Source: Ignavibacteria bacterium (lineage in GTDB: Bacteria; Bacteroidota; Ignavibacteria; Tepidaquicellales; Tepidaquicellaceae). From it: a stretch of 64,000 bases of DNA. The stretch spans positions 1 to 64,000 of the forward strand of contig JADJYU010000020.1 in assembly GCA_016719565.1 (NCBI GenBank), read 5' to 3'. This document shows, piece after piece, positions 56,240 through 64,000 of the stretch; the stretch's first letter is position 1, and each line of letters opens with the position of its first letter. A program made the translations under genes and the position numbers. The notes below the pieces were generated by a model. It saw only the letters and a program-made list of their open reading frames with translations. It had not been told where the DNA came from and made no database searches.

Positions 56240-58582
56240 TTATGATTGATTCAGTTTAGAAATGAGTTCATAGGTTTCAGTAGCTCCTGTAAAAAAGTAA
56301 AAATAACTGTAGACCAAAGCAATAAAAATGGAAATTATTATTAGTCCGTAAAAATATACTTTGCCTGTTCTGATGTCAAAGATTGATTTTGCCCCGATTA
56401 AAATTCTGTTTAAACTTAATATTGCCAGTATTATAAATAGCCAGAGTGACAAATAAATATATGCGGGGTTTGATTCAGTTAATTTGTAAAGCACTGTTCC
56501 TATCGGTAAAAATATCAGCATTGGAAGAATTGACCAAAGACAGATCGTATAGATGATCTTAAAATAGGATTTTCCCTTTGTGTAGAACGAAACAAAATAA
56601 AGAAAAAATGATGCCAAAAAAATTGTTACAATAATGGAAAGTGATATTGTCGAGATCAGGTAAAATTTATTATTCACAATCTCGCTGAATAAAATTTTAG
56701 TACTGTCATTAGTTAAAATCTTTGACAACAGCATGTCAAAAGAATTATTGTCTTTTAAAAAATAAAGGACTGAAGAGAAAAATAATCCGAGACCGATGGA
56801 GATGCCTAATGTCAGCAGGATATTATATCCTCTCGAAATTATCATCTGATCTTTTACAAGCGCAAAAAAATATGTCGGCTTATAAAGGCATCTCGCAAGT
56901 CCTGACCGGAATTTTCTGTCTTTATTTATAAAGAATGCAAAAATGATCATTATAACCATTCCCGCAATTATAAAAACATATGGAAATTCATGTATATGAT
57001 TTCCTTCCTGTATCCTTGGCAGATCCTCACGGTACAGTAGTCTCTTTATAAAGTTTGTTGATAGCTTTTGCTCTCTGTTAAATGTATTTATGCCGTTTGT
57101 CTGAAGATAAGGATTAGGATCAAGCGGATAATTCAAAGGTTTTTCCGAATTCCAGTCTGCGTAAGATGACATAAAATTTCCTGAAAAAGACTGGGAAGCT
57201 ACCGGGTAGATTTCCTTGTAAAATTTCATCTGTGATTCCTGAGATCTGATATCACTGAATCCATTGTTGTTTCCGTTTTGAATTTTAATGCCGTATGAGG
57301 AAATAAAATAAGAAGTATTTTTTCTGTTGGTAATCGGCTTGGATTTGTTTGTTAAGTTTGTCAGCTCATCTTTTATTGAATTATAATTACTCCCGTAAAT
57401 ATTTATTCCAATAAAGTCTACAAGCTCCGAGCAGATATCTTCATTAAAAGCATGTGATGTATAATATTTAAGTCTTTTGTTAATGGAATCGACAGCTAAA
57501 GCAGCTGATTTTAAATAATTATAAGTATGCTCTGACGAAACATCCAGATCATTTCCGAGACCCCATGCAAGTATACTGGGTTCATTCCTGTCTCTTTTTA
57601 TAATTTCTGTAAGATAGTCTACTGCCGGAGTTATGAATCTTTCCTCTTCAAAATAATGAGAAGATAATTCATTCATAGGAAATTCCTGCATTAGAAATAA
57701 TCCTGTTCTGTTGCATACATTTACAATATAAGGATGAGCTGATCTGCCCGGAACTCTGACAGCATTAAAGCCCAGCGCTTTAATATTCATCAGATCTTTT
57801 TCAACCTCTTCATATCTTAAAGCCGAAGCAAAGCCCGGCATATCTTCATAGTAATTTATACCGTTCAGAGCGATCTGCCTGCCGCTTTGAAAGATCTGAT
57901 TACCGCTTTTTGAAATATCGTTAAATCCTGTCTCAGAATAGCTTTCATCTATTACATTTCCTGACTTATCCGTTATGATAATTCTGAGAATATAAAGCTC
58001 GGGAGTTTCCGGAGACCAGAGTATGGGATTACTGACGGAAATATAACTTTCCGTCTTAACTGTATTGTTATCCACCATTTCAAATGGAACGAGATCTGAT
58101 TCGGAAAAAACATCTCCCGTGGATTTTCTGGTAAGAGATGATCTGATAAAAAAATCATTATTTGGTAATGAGTCTTTTTGGTTATTTATGAATGTTGACT
58201 TTATCTCGATCTGATTTGTCAGTTTTAGAGAAAGCAGGTTGTCAATTTCATAATTAATAAAATTACTGAATACAAATACTTTCGGAACAGCTATAAGGTA
58301 AATGTCTTTGTTGATACCGCCGTAAACTTTTGAATAATTTATCTGATCTGAGAGGGGATTCGTATTCCTGAAATTTAATTCACTGTTAATATTAATTACT
58401 ATCTCATTTTGTGAAGAAATTATACCGTCCGAAAGGGGTACAATAACGGGACTGCCTCCGCCAATATGACTCGATATAAAGTTATTATTGATCTTAATTT
58501 CAGATTCATAGCTGATGCCTTCAGCTACAAGAATAAAACTCTTATTTGCAAGTATTTCTTCGTCTATTTTAAAGTTTTTTTG
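56240..58582 (-). pseudogene. GH2-like membrane-anchored protein, large C-terminal part after a frameshift
   Basis: The frame is open from about 58582 (QKNFKIDEEI) to 56240, about 780 codons, and only lacks an early ATG until 58078. Content in order: GH2 sugar-binding sandwich (EISYESEIKINNNFI-type strands), immunoglobulin-like linker, then a TIM-barrel segment with ALNGINYYEDMP, GFNAVRVPG and SILAWGLGNDLD (GH2 acid/base position reads Asp instead of Glu), then about six predicted membrane helices (first FVFIIAGMVIMIIFAFFI). The N-terminal part is at 58564-58854 in another frame. The membrane tail on a GH2-like domain is unusual. It is one base from smc's upstream side, 7 bases away. Confidence 0.75.
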
Positions 58583-58854
58583 AAAACTGATCTTCCGGAG
58601 AAATCATAAGCGAGCGGAACAGTAAAGGTCTGATAGCTTTTTCCTTCATTAAATGAAGCTTCCCATTGTCCGTTAAGACTGATCTTAAGCCGCGTCTCAC
58701 TTTCAAAAAACAATCCGATATCTGACAGATTAGTCTCTGACGGTCTTTCAAATACTTTTATCTGAGCGGATATATAAGCAGAATTAAGTAAAATCAGAAA
58801 AAGTAATAATATTATCTTTGAACTTTTTACTAAAGTATTAGAAATATTCATCAA
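58564..58854 (-). pseudogene. N-terminal fragment of the frameshifted GH2-like protein
   Basis: 96 codons: signal peptide (SSKIILLLFLILLNSAYISAQ) and the start of a GH2 sandwich domain (RLKISLNGQWEASFN, TVPLAYDF). It stops in VFKKTLK-TAG; adding one T in the ACTTTAAAATAG stretch near 58572 gives VFKKTFKIDEE and joins the downstream frame. One missing base therefore separates the two fragments. Sequencing error and real inactivation are both possible. Confidence 0.75.
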
Positions 58855-58961
58855 TTGTTTAAAAGATACGCAAATATAACAATTAAGAGCAGGAATTTAA
58901 AGTATTGAATTAAACGGTTTGTATTTTAATTTTAAATTATAATAAAGCTTTAAATACTATC

Positions 58962-59000
58962 AAAAAAAAATCCGGCGTTCCATTTAAGGAACTGCCGGAT
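58962..59000 (-). terminator. Rho-independent terminator of the T9SS gene
   Basis: On the minus strand ATCCGGCAGTTCC pairs with GGAACGCCGGAT around a TTAAAT loop, followed by nine T (A-run at 58962-58970). It lies just after the stop of the gene at 59021. Confidence 0.92.
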
Positions 59001-59020
59001 TCAGCGGAAAGCAAGCAAGT

Positions 59021-60733
59021 TTACTTTAGTATGGTCATCCTTCTCGTTGTTACTATTCCTCCTGCATCGAGTCTGTAAAAATAAGCACCCGAAGATAAGT
59101 TTTCCGCATTGAATGTTACATTGTGTTCTCCATTTGTTCTGTACTCATTTACCAGTTTCCTTACTTCTTTTCCTGTAATGTCAAATACTCTTAAACTGAC
59201 GAATCCTTCTTTGGGAATAAAGAAGTTAATTCTCGTAGTAGGGTTGAATGGATTAGGGTAATTACTCAAATTAAATTCATCTGTTCTTTCAAAAAGAGTT
59301 TTTCCGTTTAATTCCCTAATATGGGCGAAAATGTTGTTGAAGTGTTTATATACAATCACAAGTTTGTCGTCTTGAATTGTAATAGAAGTATATTCCCCTT
59401 CGTCTATGCTGCTAAGAATCTCAACCGTATTATTGCACAGGTCGGATTCGTCAGTTAAGTCTAATTTAGAAATGAATAATCTGTTATTATCTGTATTCAT
59501 CCAGCTTACAAACAGATCACCATTGTTTACTATCATTGAGTTTTTAATTCTGATGTCAGGTAATATTCTCTCAGAATTACCTTTCGTGATTTCACAGGAG
59601 ATCAATAAACTATTTCCTGAAAATTTATCATTCAGATCCTTATCGAATGCAGTTCCCAGTATCAAATTTGAATTATTGGAGTAATCTTTCCAGACCAGAT
59701 ACATCCCGGAGTTTCCGTCGGAGATAATTCTCGGATCACCGGCATTCAGATTTCCAGTAAGAGATTTTGCAGAAATGATCTGCATATCTTTATTCACCTT
59801 TAAGACTTTAATGTAATTACCGCTTGTATCAAATATCTCAGCAGCGATCATAAATGAATTATTGTCAGATAGGATCAGATTGTGATTGTAAAATAATTCT
59901 TTCCTCAGATTATGAACGCCCGAACTGCCTAATGGTGAAGTAAAATTATTTCTCAGGATCAGGCTGCCTTTATGACCATTCTGATACGGCGTGCCGTCAT
60001 GGTCAAGTCTGGAAGCGAAGACATCAAGACTGTAATTTAAACTGTTTTCAAAAGAGTTCCTGTTGTCAAGCCACGCTATAAAAACTCCGCCCTGCCCGTC
60101 AGATGTCAAAGTTGGTTTTCTCTGGTCATTGTCATACAAGCATACTTTCGCGGGCTGTGCATCATTCCATAATTTATTCAAGTTGTAATCAATCGCCTGT
60201 GCATATATATCAAAATGACCGTCGTAAAAATGTTCCCATGTTACGACTATAAAACCATGTTCAGTGACAGCTGTGGCAGGGCTGTAGTTACTTCCCGGCA
60301 GACCTGCGGAAAGCGAAACCGTTCTGTTTTCTATGTTACCGTAAGAATCTAATTTGACTGCAAAAATTTCATCAGTGTATATTGAGTTTCTGTGGAAGAT
60401 AATTACCGCTCCTCCGGTATTATCAGGATGTACAATCGGGAAGTCAGACATATATCCAAAGTTACTCATTAAAATTTTTCCTGAATTTCCCCACTCAATA
60501 CTACCGTCGGAATTCATTTTCTGAGCAAACAAAGTTCCGTTATTTGATTCATCATACCAGATGAAGAGATTTTGCTCTGTGTTTCCGTCAGAATTTAATA
60601 CGACGCTGACCGGAAAATGTTTATCGCTTTTTCCTTTTGAAAGCTCAACTGTTTTGCTTAAGGAGACTGAAGCTGAAATAACCAGCATCATAATTGTAAC
60701 AACGAGTGAAACCGAGAATGACCATTTTTTCAT
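59021..60733 (-). CDS. T9SS type A sorting-domain protein with repeat propeller-like region
   Basis: 570 residues. Signal peptide about 1-26 (LVVTIMMLVISASVSLSK), a long all-beta region with recurring patterns (NLFIWYDE, GAVIIFHRN, GFIVVTWEHFYDG, GVFIAWLDNRNS, GMYLVWKDYSN) typical of a beta-propeller, and a C-terminal type IX signal (LSNYPNPFNPTTRINF, VFDITGKEVRKLVNEY, SSGAYFYRLDAGG, ending RRMTILK). Function of the propeller is unknown. It is probably surface-exposed or secreted. Confidence 0.9.
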   Translation of the reverse strand: MKKWSFSVSLVVTIMMLVISASVSLSKTVELSKGKSDKHFPVSVVLNSDGNTEQNLFIWYDESNNGTLFAQKMNSDGSIEWGNSGKILMSNFGYMSDFPIVHPDNTGGAVIIFHRNSIYTDEIFAVKLDSYGNIENRTVSLSAGLPGSNYSPATAVTEHGFIVVTWEHFYDGHFDIYAQAIDYNLNKLWNDAQPAKVCLYDNDQRKPTLTSDGQGGVFIAWLDNRNSFENSLNYSLDVFASRLDHDGTPYQNGHKGSLILRNNFTSPLGSSGVHNLRKELFYNHNLILSDNNSFMIAAEIFDTSGNYIKVLKVNKDMQIISAKSLTGNLNAGDPRIISDGNSGMYLVWKDYSNNSNLILGTAFDKDLNDKFSGNSLLISCEITKGNSERILPDIRIKNSMIVNNGDLFVSWMNTDNNRLFISKLDLTDESDLCNNTVEILSSIDEGEYTSITIQDDKLVIVYKHFNNIFAHIRELNGKTLFERTDEFNLSNYPNPFNPTTRINFFIPKEGFVSLRVFDITGKEVRKLVNEYRTNGEHNVTFNAENLSSGAYFYRLDAGGIVTTRRMTILK

Positions 60734-61098
60734 ATTTGGTTTTGTTAAGGTTTTAAAAAAATCCTTTTAATTTTTTTATTTGAAATTTTAAAAAATTCCT
60801 TTCGTTTCAATTTCAGGATTTATAAATTGCCGGAGTAAATGTGAAAGTTCTTTTAAAGTCATCCGGCAATTTAATTATCCGATTTCAATTTTTTGTTTCT
60901 TCCTTTAGATTACCTCTTCAACAATGAAGCTGGACAAAACTATATATTTTTATCCGTCAGGTCAACTTGCAAAAAACACGATTTGTGAAAATATTTTTTT
61001 TGACATGCTTCAAACTATTGAAAACAAAGGGTTTGCAGAGATCAGTGCAAAATCATTTTTATGAAAAAGCGACTGAAAATTAAAAAAACAAATTCATT
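60734..61098. other. Divergent intergenic region with an 11-bp inverted repeat
   Basis: 365 bases between the divergent T9SS gene and the unknown helical-protein gene. AAATTGCCGGA at 60824-60834 and TCCGGCAATTT at 60862-60872 form a perfect 11-bp inverted repeat with a 27-base loop. No T-run follows, so it is more likely an operator or an RNA structure than a terminator. No ORF or RNA gene is seen. Confidence 0.6.
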
Positions 61099-62535
61099 AT
61101 GATTGAATATTTTAACATGCTGAAGAAGGAAGAGGTCGGAAGATTCGAAAAATATTTGAATTCCCCCTTCTTCAATTCGAACAAAAGTATCCTGATCCTG
61201 TTCGAATATCTCAAACCTCTTTATCCCGAAATTAAAAAAGAAAATATTTCCAAGTCTGTTATCTCAAGCGTTGTCTATGGCGAAAAAAAGATGAACGATG
61301 TTAAGATAAGAAAACTGCTTTCTGACTTCGGAATACTTATGGAAAGTTTTCTGATCCGGAGCGCTGAAGATGAAAGTTCACCGGGAAGCAGAGTACTGCT
61401 CCTGAATGCATTAAGGGAAAGAGGAATGGTGAAAAGATTTGAAAAGGAATACAGGGATCTGAGCAAAAGTCAGAAAAGCTCTTTTTCCAAGGATGAATCT
61501 TTTTACAACGATCAGGTGAACATGCTGAGCGAATATTATAATTTCAATCTTGTTAATTTCAAAAATTCGGAAGCCGAATGTCTTCAGATGAAATCCGATC
61601 TGCTGGATATGAAATTTCTATTTTCCAAGCTGCATACGTTTTATGAGATGCTCGATAATGAAGGTTCGAGGAACAGAGGTCAGTATTTTAACAGAACGTT
61701 TTACGATGAGCTGATGGAATTTACGGAAAATAATCTTGCTCATATTAAGGATAGTCATCCGAATGTTTTTATTATATATCATGTACTCAGGATGAATGAG
61801 ACTCTTAAAGACGATTATCTTAATACAATACTGACATATCTAAAGAGCAAGCATAGAAAATTCAGTAAAAAAAGTCTAAGCCATTTTTATAACTATATTA
61901 CTTCGTATTACACAACAAAAATTAACGCCGGGCATATAAGATACAGGCAGGATCTGATCAGTGTGTACATGAAGATGATGAAGGAAGAACTGTTTCTTAT
62001 TGATAATATAATCACGGATGCGGAATTTAACAGCGTAGTCAATACAGCATTAGCAGAAGGGGAATACAGATGGGTGAACCGTTTTATAGAACATTACAGA
62101 GAGTATCTCGGAAAAAGTTTTGCTGATGACATATATAATCTAGCCAAGGCAAAATATTATTTTCACATGAGTAATTATGAGAAAATATTTGCGCATCTCA
62201 ATCAGGTGGATATAAAGGATCCCACCTATTATATTAATTCTAAATTTCTGCTTGGAAGAGTCTATTATGAAAGAGGGGAGACGGAAAGAGTACATTATAT
62301 TCTTGACAATTTAATTCAGTATAAAAGAAATAAAAAAATACTCTCCGCAGAGCAGCAGAAAAGTATTGTGCTCTATATAAGATTTATGACAGAACTGATT
62401 AAACTTTCCGATATTCCGGGAATTGAAAAGGATACGAAAAAACTTATTAAAACTCAGTTGAGAAAAGAGATGTCAAACTCTGACGGATTAATACCGGGAC
62501 TGAACTGGTTCCGTTCAAAGCTTTCGACCGCATAA
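61099..62535 (+). CDS. Conserved helical hypothetical protein
   Basis: 478 residues, mostly alpha-helical, no signal peptide or membrane helix, hence cytoplasmic. The N-terminus MLKKEEVGRFEKYLNSPFFN followed by SILILFEYLKPLYPE is a recurring pattern in hypothetical proteins of the Bacteroidota group. The rest contains repeated helical hairpins (e.g. KFLLGRVYYERGETERVHYIL, seen by its YYERGE core), consistent with a TPR-like solenoid. No enzyme motif is visible; a scaffold role is only a guess. Confidence 0.75.
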   Translation: MIEYFNMLKKEEVGRFEKYLNSPFFNSNKSILILFEYLKPLYPEIKKENISKSVISSVVYGEKKMNDVKIRKLLSDFGILMESFLIRSAEDESSPGSRVLLLNALRERGMVKRFEKEYRDLSKSQKSSFSKDESFYNDQVNMLSEYYNFNLVNFKNSEAECLQMKSDLLDMKFLFSKLHTFYEMLDNEGSRNRGQYFNRTFYDELMEFTENNLAHIKDSHPNVFIIYHVLRMNETLKDDYLNTILTYLKSKHRKFSKKSLSHFYNYITSYYTTKINAGHIRYRQDLISVYMKMMKEELFLIDNIITDAEFNSVVNTALAEGEYRWVNRFIEHYREYLGKSFADDIYNLAKAKYYFHMSNYEKIFAHLNQVDIKDPTYYINSKFLLGRVYYERGETERVHYILDNLIQYKRNKKILSAEQQKSIVLYIRFMTELIKLSDIPGIEKDTKKLIKTQLRKEMSNSDGLIPGLNWFRSKLSTA

Positions 62536-62554
62536 TTTTTTTACCGGAAGAAAA

Positions 62555-63244
62555 TTACTTTTTAGGAAATAAAGGCCTGATCTCAACTTCATTCATCAAA
62601 GCTCTCTGAGGGAGTTTTACGCTCAGCAGGCAGACTTCAGCTACATCCTCCGGCGACAGAATAGTATCTCTTGCGGAATTAAGTTCAGCGCTCGGATGAT
62701 CAAAGAAATTTGTATCTACGGAACCCGGACATATTGTAACTACTCTTATATTATCTTTCCTAACTTCAGCCATCAGCGACGAAGACAAACCAATGACAGC
62801 ATGTTTGGTGGCGGAATAAACCGAAGCGGTTGCAATTCCGTTCTTACCTCCAATTGATGAAATATTAATTATCGTGCCGCCTTTGGTTTCAAGCATTGAC
62901 TTAACCGCATACTTATTACAGAGATAAACTCCCTTTACATTCACAGCAAACATTTTATCAAAATCAGAAGTTTTTGAATCCGCGAGATTTGCAAAAATCC
63001 CGAAGCCGGCGTTGCAGATCACAGCGTCTATCTTTCCGTGAGCTTTGGCAGCTTTTGTGAAAAGATCCTTTACATCTTTTTCTGAGGATACATTTGTTTT
63101 GATAAAACTGTAATGTTTATTCTTAACGGGATTAGAGTCAGTGCGGGAAGCATTGATCACATTAAAATTATTTTTGAGAAATAACTTTACGCAGGCAAGT
63201 CCGATTCCTTTGGAGCCGCCTGTAATTATAATTGATTTTTTCAT
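62555..63244 (-). CDS. Short-chain dehydrogenase/reductase
   Basis: 229 residues from the ATG at 63242-63244. Rossmann motif MKKSIIITGGSKGIGLACVK, NAGFG, catalytic Ser in NISSIGG, YSATKHAVIG (Tyr and Lys), and PGSVDTNFF. This is the classical SDR layout; the substrate is unknown. An in-frame ATG at 63301 would add 19 residues before the nucleotide-binding motif and abut the tRNA, so the shorter start is preferred. Confidence 0.9.
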   Translation of the reverse strand: MKKSIIITGGSKGIGLACVKLFLKNNFNVINASRTDSNPVKNKHYSFIKTNVSSEKDVKDLFTKAAKAHGKIDAVICNAGFGIFANLADSKTSDFDKMFAVNVKGVYLCNKYAVKSMLETKGGTIINISSIGGKNGIATASVYSATKHAVIGLSSSLMAEVRKDNIRVVTICPGSVDTNFFDHPSAELNSARDTILSPEDVAEVCLLSVKLPQRALMNEVEIRPLFPKK

Positions 63245-63306
63245 AATGAAGTCTAAATTAGGTTTATAAAAGCGAAAAGCGGCCAAAACCGCTTTCACCA
63301 TTTTCG

Positions 63307-63380
63307 TACGCCCGACTGGAATCGAACCAGTAACCTACAGCTTAGAAGGCTGTTGCTCTATCCGATTGAGCTACGGGCGC
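63307..63380 (-). tRNA. tRNA-Arg (anticodon TCT)
   Basis: A full cloverleaf reads on the minus strand: acceptor GCGCCCG with CGGGCGT (one G-T pair), D stem GCTC/GAGC, anticodon stem ACAGC/GCTGT with loop CTTCTAA giving anticodon TCT, T stem ACTGG/CCAGT with TTCGATT, and A as discriminator. The CCA end is not encoded. Confidence 0.96.
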
Positions 63381-63410
63381 GTATGTAACATTCAAAATAA
63401 TAAATTTAAA

Positions 63411-63587
63411 GAATAGTTAGTAGTTAATAGTTAGTAGAGAACAGTTAATAGTTAGCAGAGAGCAGTTAGCAGAGAGCAGATATCAGTTAGTAGTTAGTAG
63501 TTAGTAGTTAGTATCTATTTTAACGGTTAAATATTAACTACTAATTTTATTAACTATTAACTATTAACTATTAACTATTAACTATCT
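63411..63587. repeat. Low-complexity tandem repeat region
   Basis: Tandem 7-base units TAGTTAG, TAGTTAA and AGCAGAG dominate 63411-63516, and the complementary unit TAACTAT repeats at about 63550-63587, so the two halves can pair as a long imperfect hairpin. Its right end forms the last codons and stop of the GT9 gene. Confidence 0.75.
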
Positions 63588-64000
63588 CTTCAAAAACCTT
63601 CTCCGGTGTCAGATAATCAATACAATTATATTCTTTATTAGTGCAGACCGGCTGAAAATAGCATTTGCATTCCTTTTCCGGTTCTACTATTACGCCGTTA
63701 CCGTAGAGTTCGAATTCATTTTTGTTGAAAATATTATTCATCAGCACCAGCTTCTTACCCAGCGCAATTGCCAGATGCATACTCATAGTTACCTGTGTAA
63801 CTATAATGTCACATTTATTCATCAGATTAATATATTCATCCAGTTCGAAATAACCGAAATAATCAGCGCCGGTATTGCCGCTCAGAAATTTATTCTTTTC
63901 ATCTTCCTGTTTACCGCCGAGAAGAATTACCTGATAACCTTCCGAAAGTAATTTATTTATCAGCTCTGTCCAGTATTCATCTTTCCATAATCTTGAAACC
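63571..64000 (-). CDS. Glycosyltransferase family 9 (heptosyltransferase-type), C-terminal part
   Basis: Open to the window edge, so the N-terminal domain lies outside. About 142 codons are seen: WKDEYWTELINKLLSEGYQ followed by VILLGGKQEDEK (the donor-binding C-terminal Rossmann half), CDIIVTQVTMSMHLAIALGKK (the GT9 TMxxHxAxA motif), then ECKCYFQPVC and YLTPEKVFEEIV. GT9 enzymes transfer heptose or related sugars in lipopolysaccharide core synthesis. The stop is in the low-complexity repeat. Confidence 0.85.
   Translation of the reverse strand, partial: VSRLWKDEYWTELINKLLSEGYQVILLGGKQEDEKNKFLSGNTGADYFGYFELDEYINLMNKCDIIVTQVTMSMHLAIALGKKLVLMNNIFNKNEFELYGNGVIVEPEKECKCYFQPVCTNKEYNCIDYLTPEKVFEEIVNS

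Noticed and set aside
63245..63301. Longer start for the SDR gene
   Set aside because: It would add 19 residues ahead of the nucleotide-binding motif and abut the tRNA; the ATG at 63244 fits the family.
63411..63587. Possible CRISPR array
   Set aside because: Units are only 7 bases without unique spacers, so it is a low-complexity repeat.

Overview
The window looks like a chromosomal segment of an Ignavibacteria-type bacterium (Ignavibacteriota, Bacteroidota/Chlorobi group). The evidence is the C-terminal type IX secretion signals built on a YPNPFNP core (three proteins), AT-rich DNA, mostly leaderless-looking or A/T-rich ribosome entry regions with many TTG starts, a serine-palmitoyltransferase-like gene, and Bacteroidota-style B12 uptake genes. 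The taxonomic call is an inference from these families.

Layout. 1-1080: decayed DNA with a frameshifted GIY-YIG nuclease, hairpin-forming direct repeats and a 29-base poly-C tract. 1089-18067: a run of eight secreted proteins on the plus strand. The first (frameshifted) and last are paralogues with ordinary T9SS tails. The six between have unrelated N-terminal domains (LamG/P-domain, CHRD, subtilisin, endonuclease I, EEP nuclease/phosphatase, glucose/sorbosone dehydrogenase) joined to one shared C-terminal module of about 175 residues: a beta-rich part with an HRNxIxTWS motif, a tandem dockerin-like calcium repeat, and, in five of six, a terminal proline at the stop codon. Two 169-bp palindromic repeats lie between the first two of them. 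18167-30210: housekeeping and accessory genes (SpoU methyltransferase, QueD-like, a TolC-MacA-MacB-type export operon, APH-type kinase, TIGR01777 epimerase, TruA, hydrolase, DUF2461). 30365-39802: bacterial alpha-2-macroglobulin, ArgS, an epimerase divergent from a serine-palmitoyltransferase-like enzyme (possible sphingolipid pair), and a lipoprotein.

39850-44043 is a cobalamin unit: an AdoCbl riboswitch with a terminator whose 3' arm carries the ribosome binding site, then BtuB-like receptor, CobO-type adenosyltransferase, a small BFD-like [2Fe-2S] protein and a BtuG-like beta-propeller lipoprotein. 44095-45825 holds the most unusual pair: a JAMM/MPN isopeptidase-type domain fused through one membrane helix to a periplasmic LysM domain, followed by a ubiquitin-conjugating E2-fold protein with HPN and catalytic Cys. 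No E1 or ubiquitin-like gene is visible here. 45867-56232 returns to housekeeping genes (gamma carbonic anhydrase family, YbeY, Smg, TopA, Xer recombinase, SMC) plus an ICMT-family protein and a HAD-like protein that has lost its nucleophile motif. 56240-58854 is a GH2-like membrane-anchored protein split by a one-base frameshift. The right end has a T9SS-exported protein, an unknown helical protein, an SDR, tRNA-Arg(TCT), a low-complexity repeat and the C-terminal part of a GT9 glycosyltransferase cut by the window edge.

All assignments come from reading motifs by eye. No database search or structure prediction was run.
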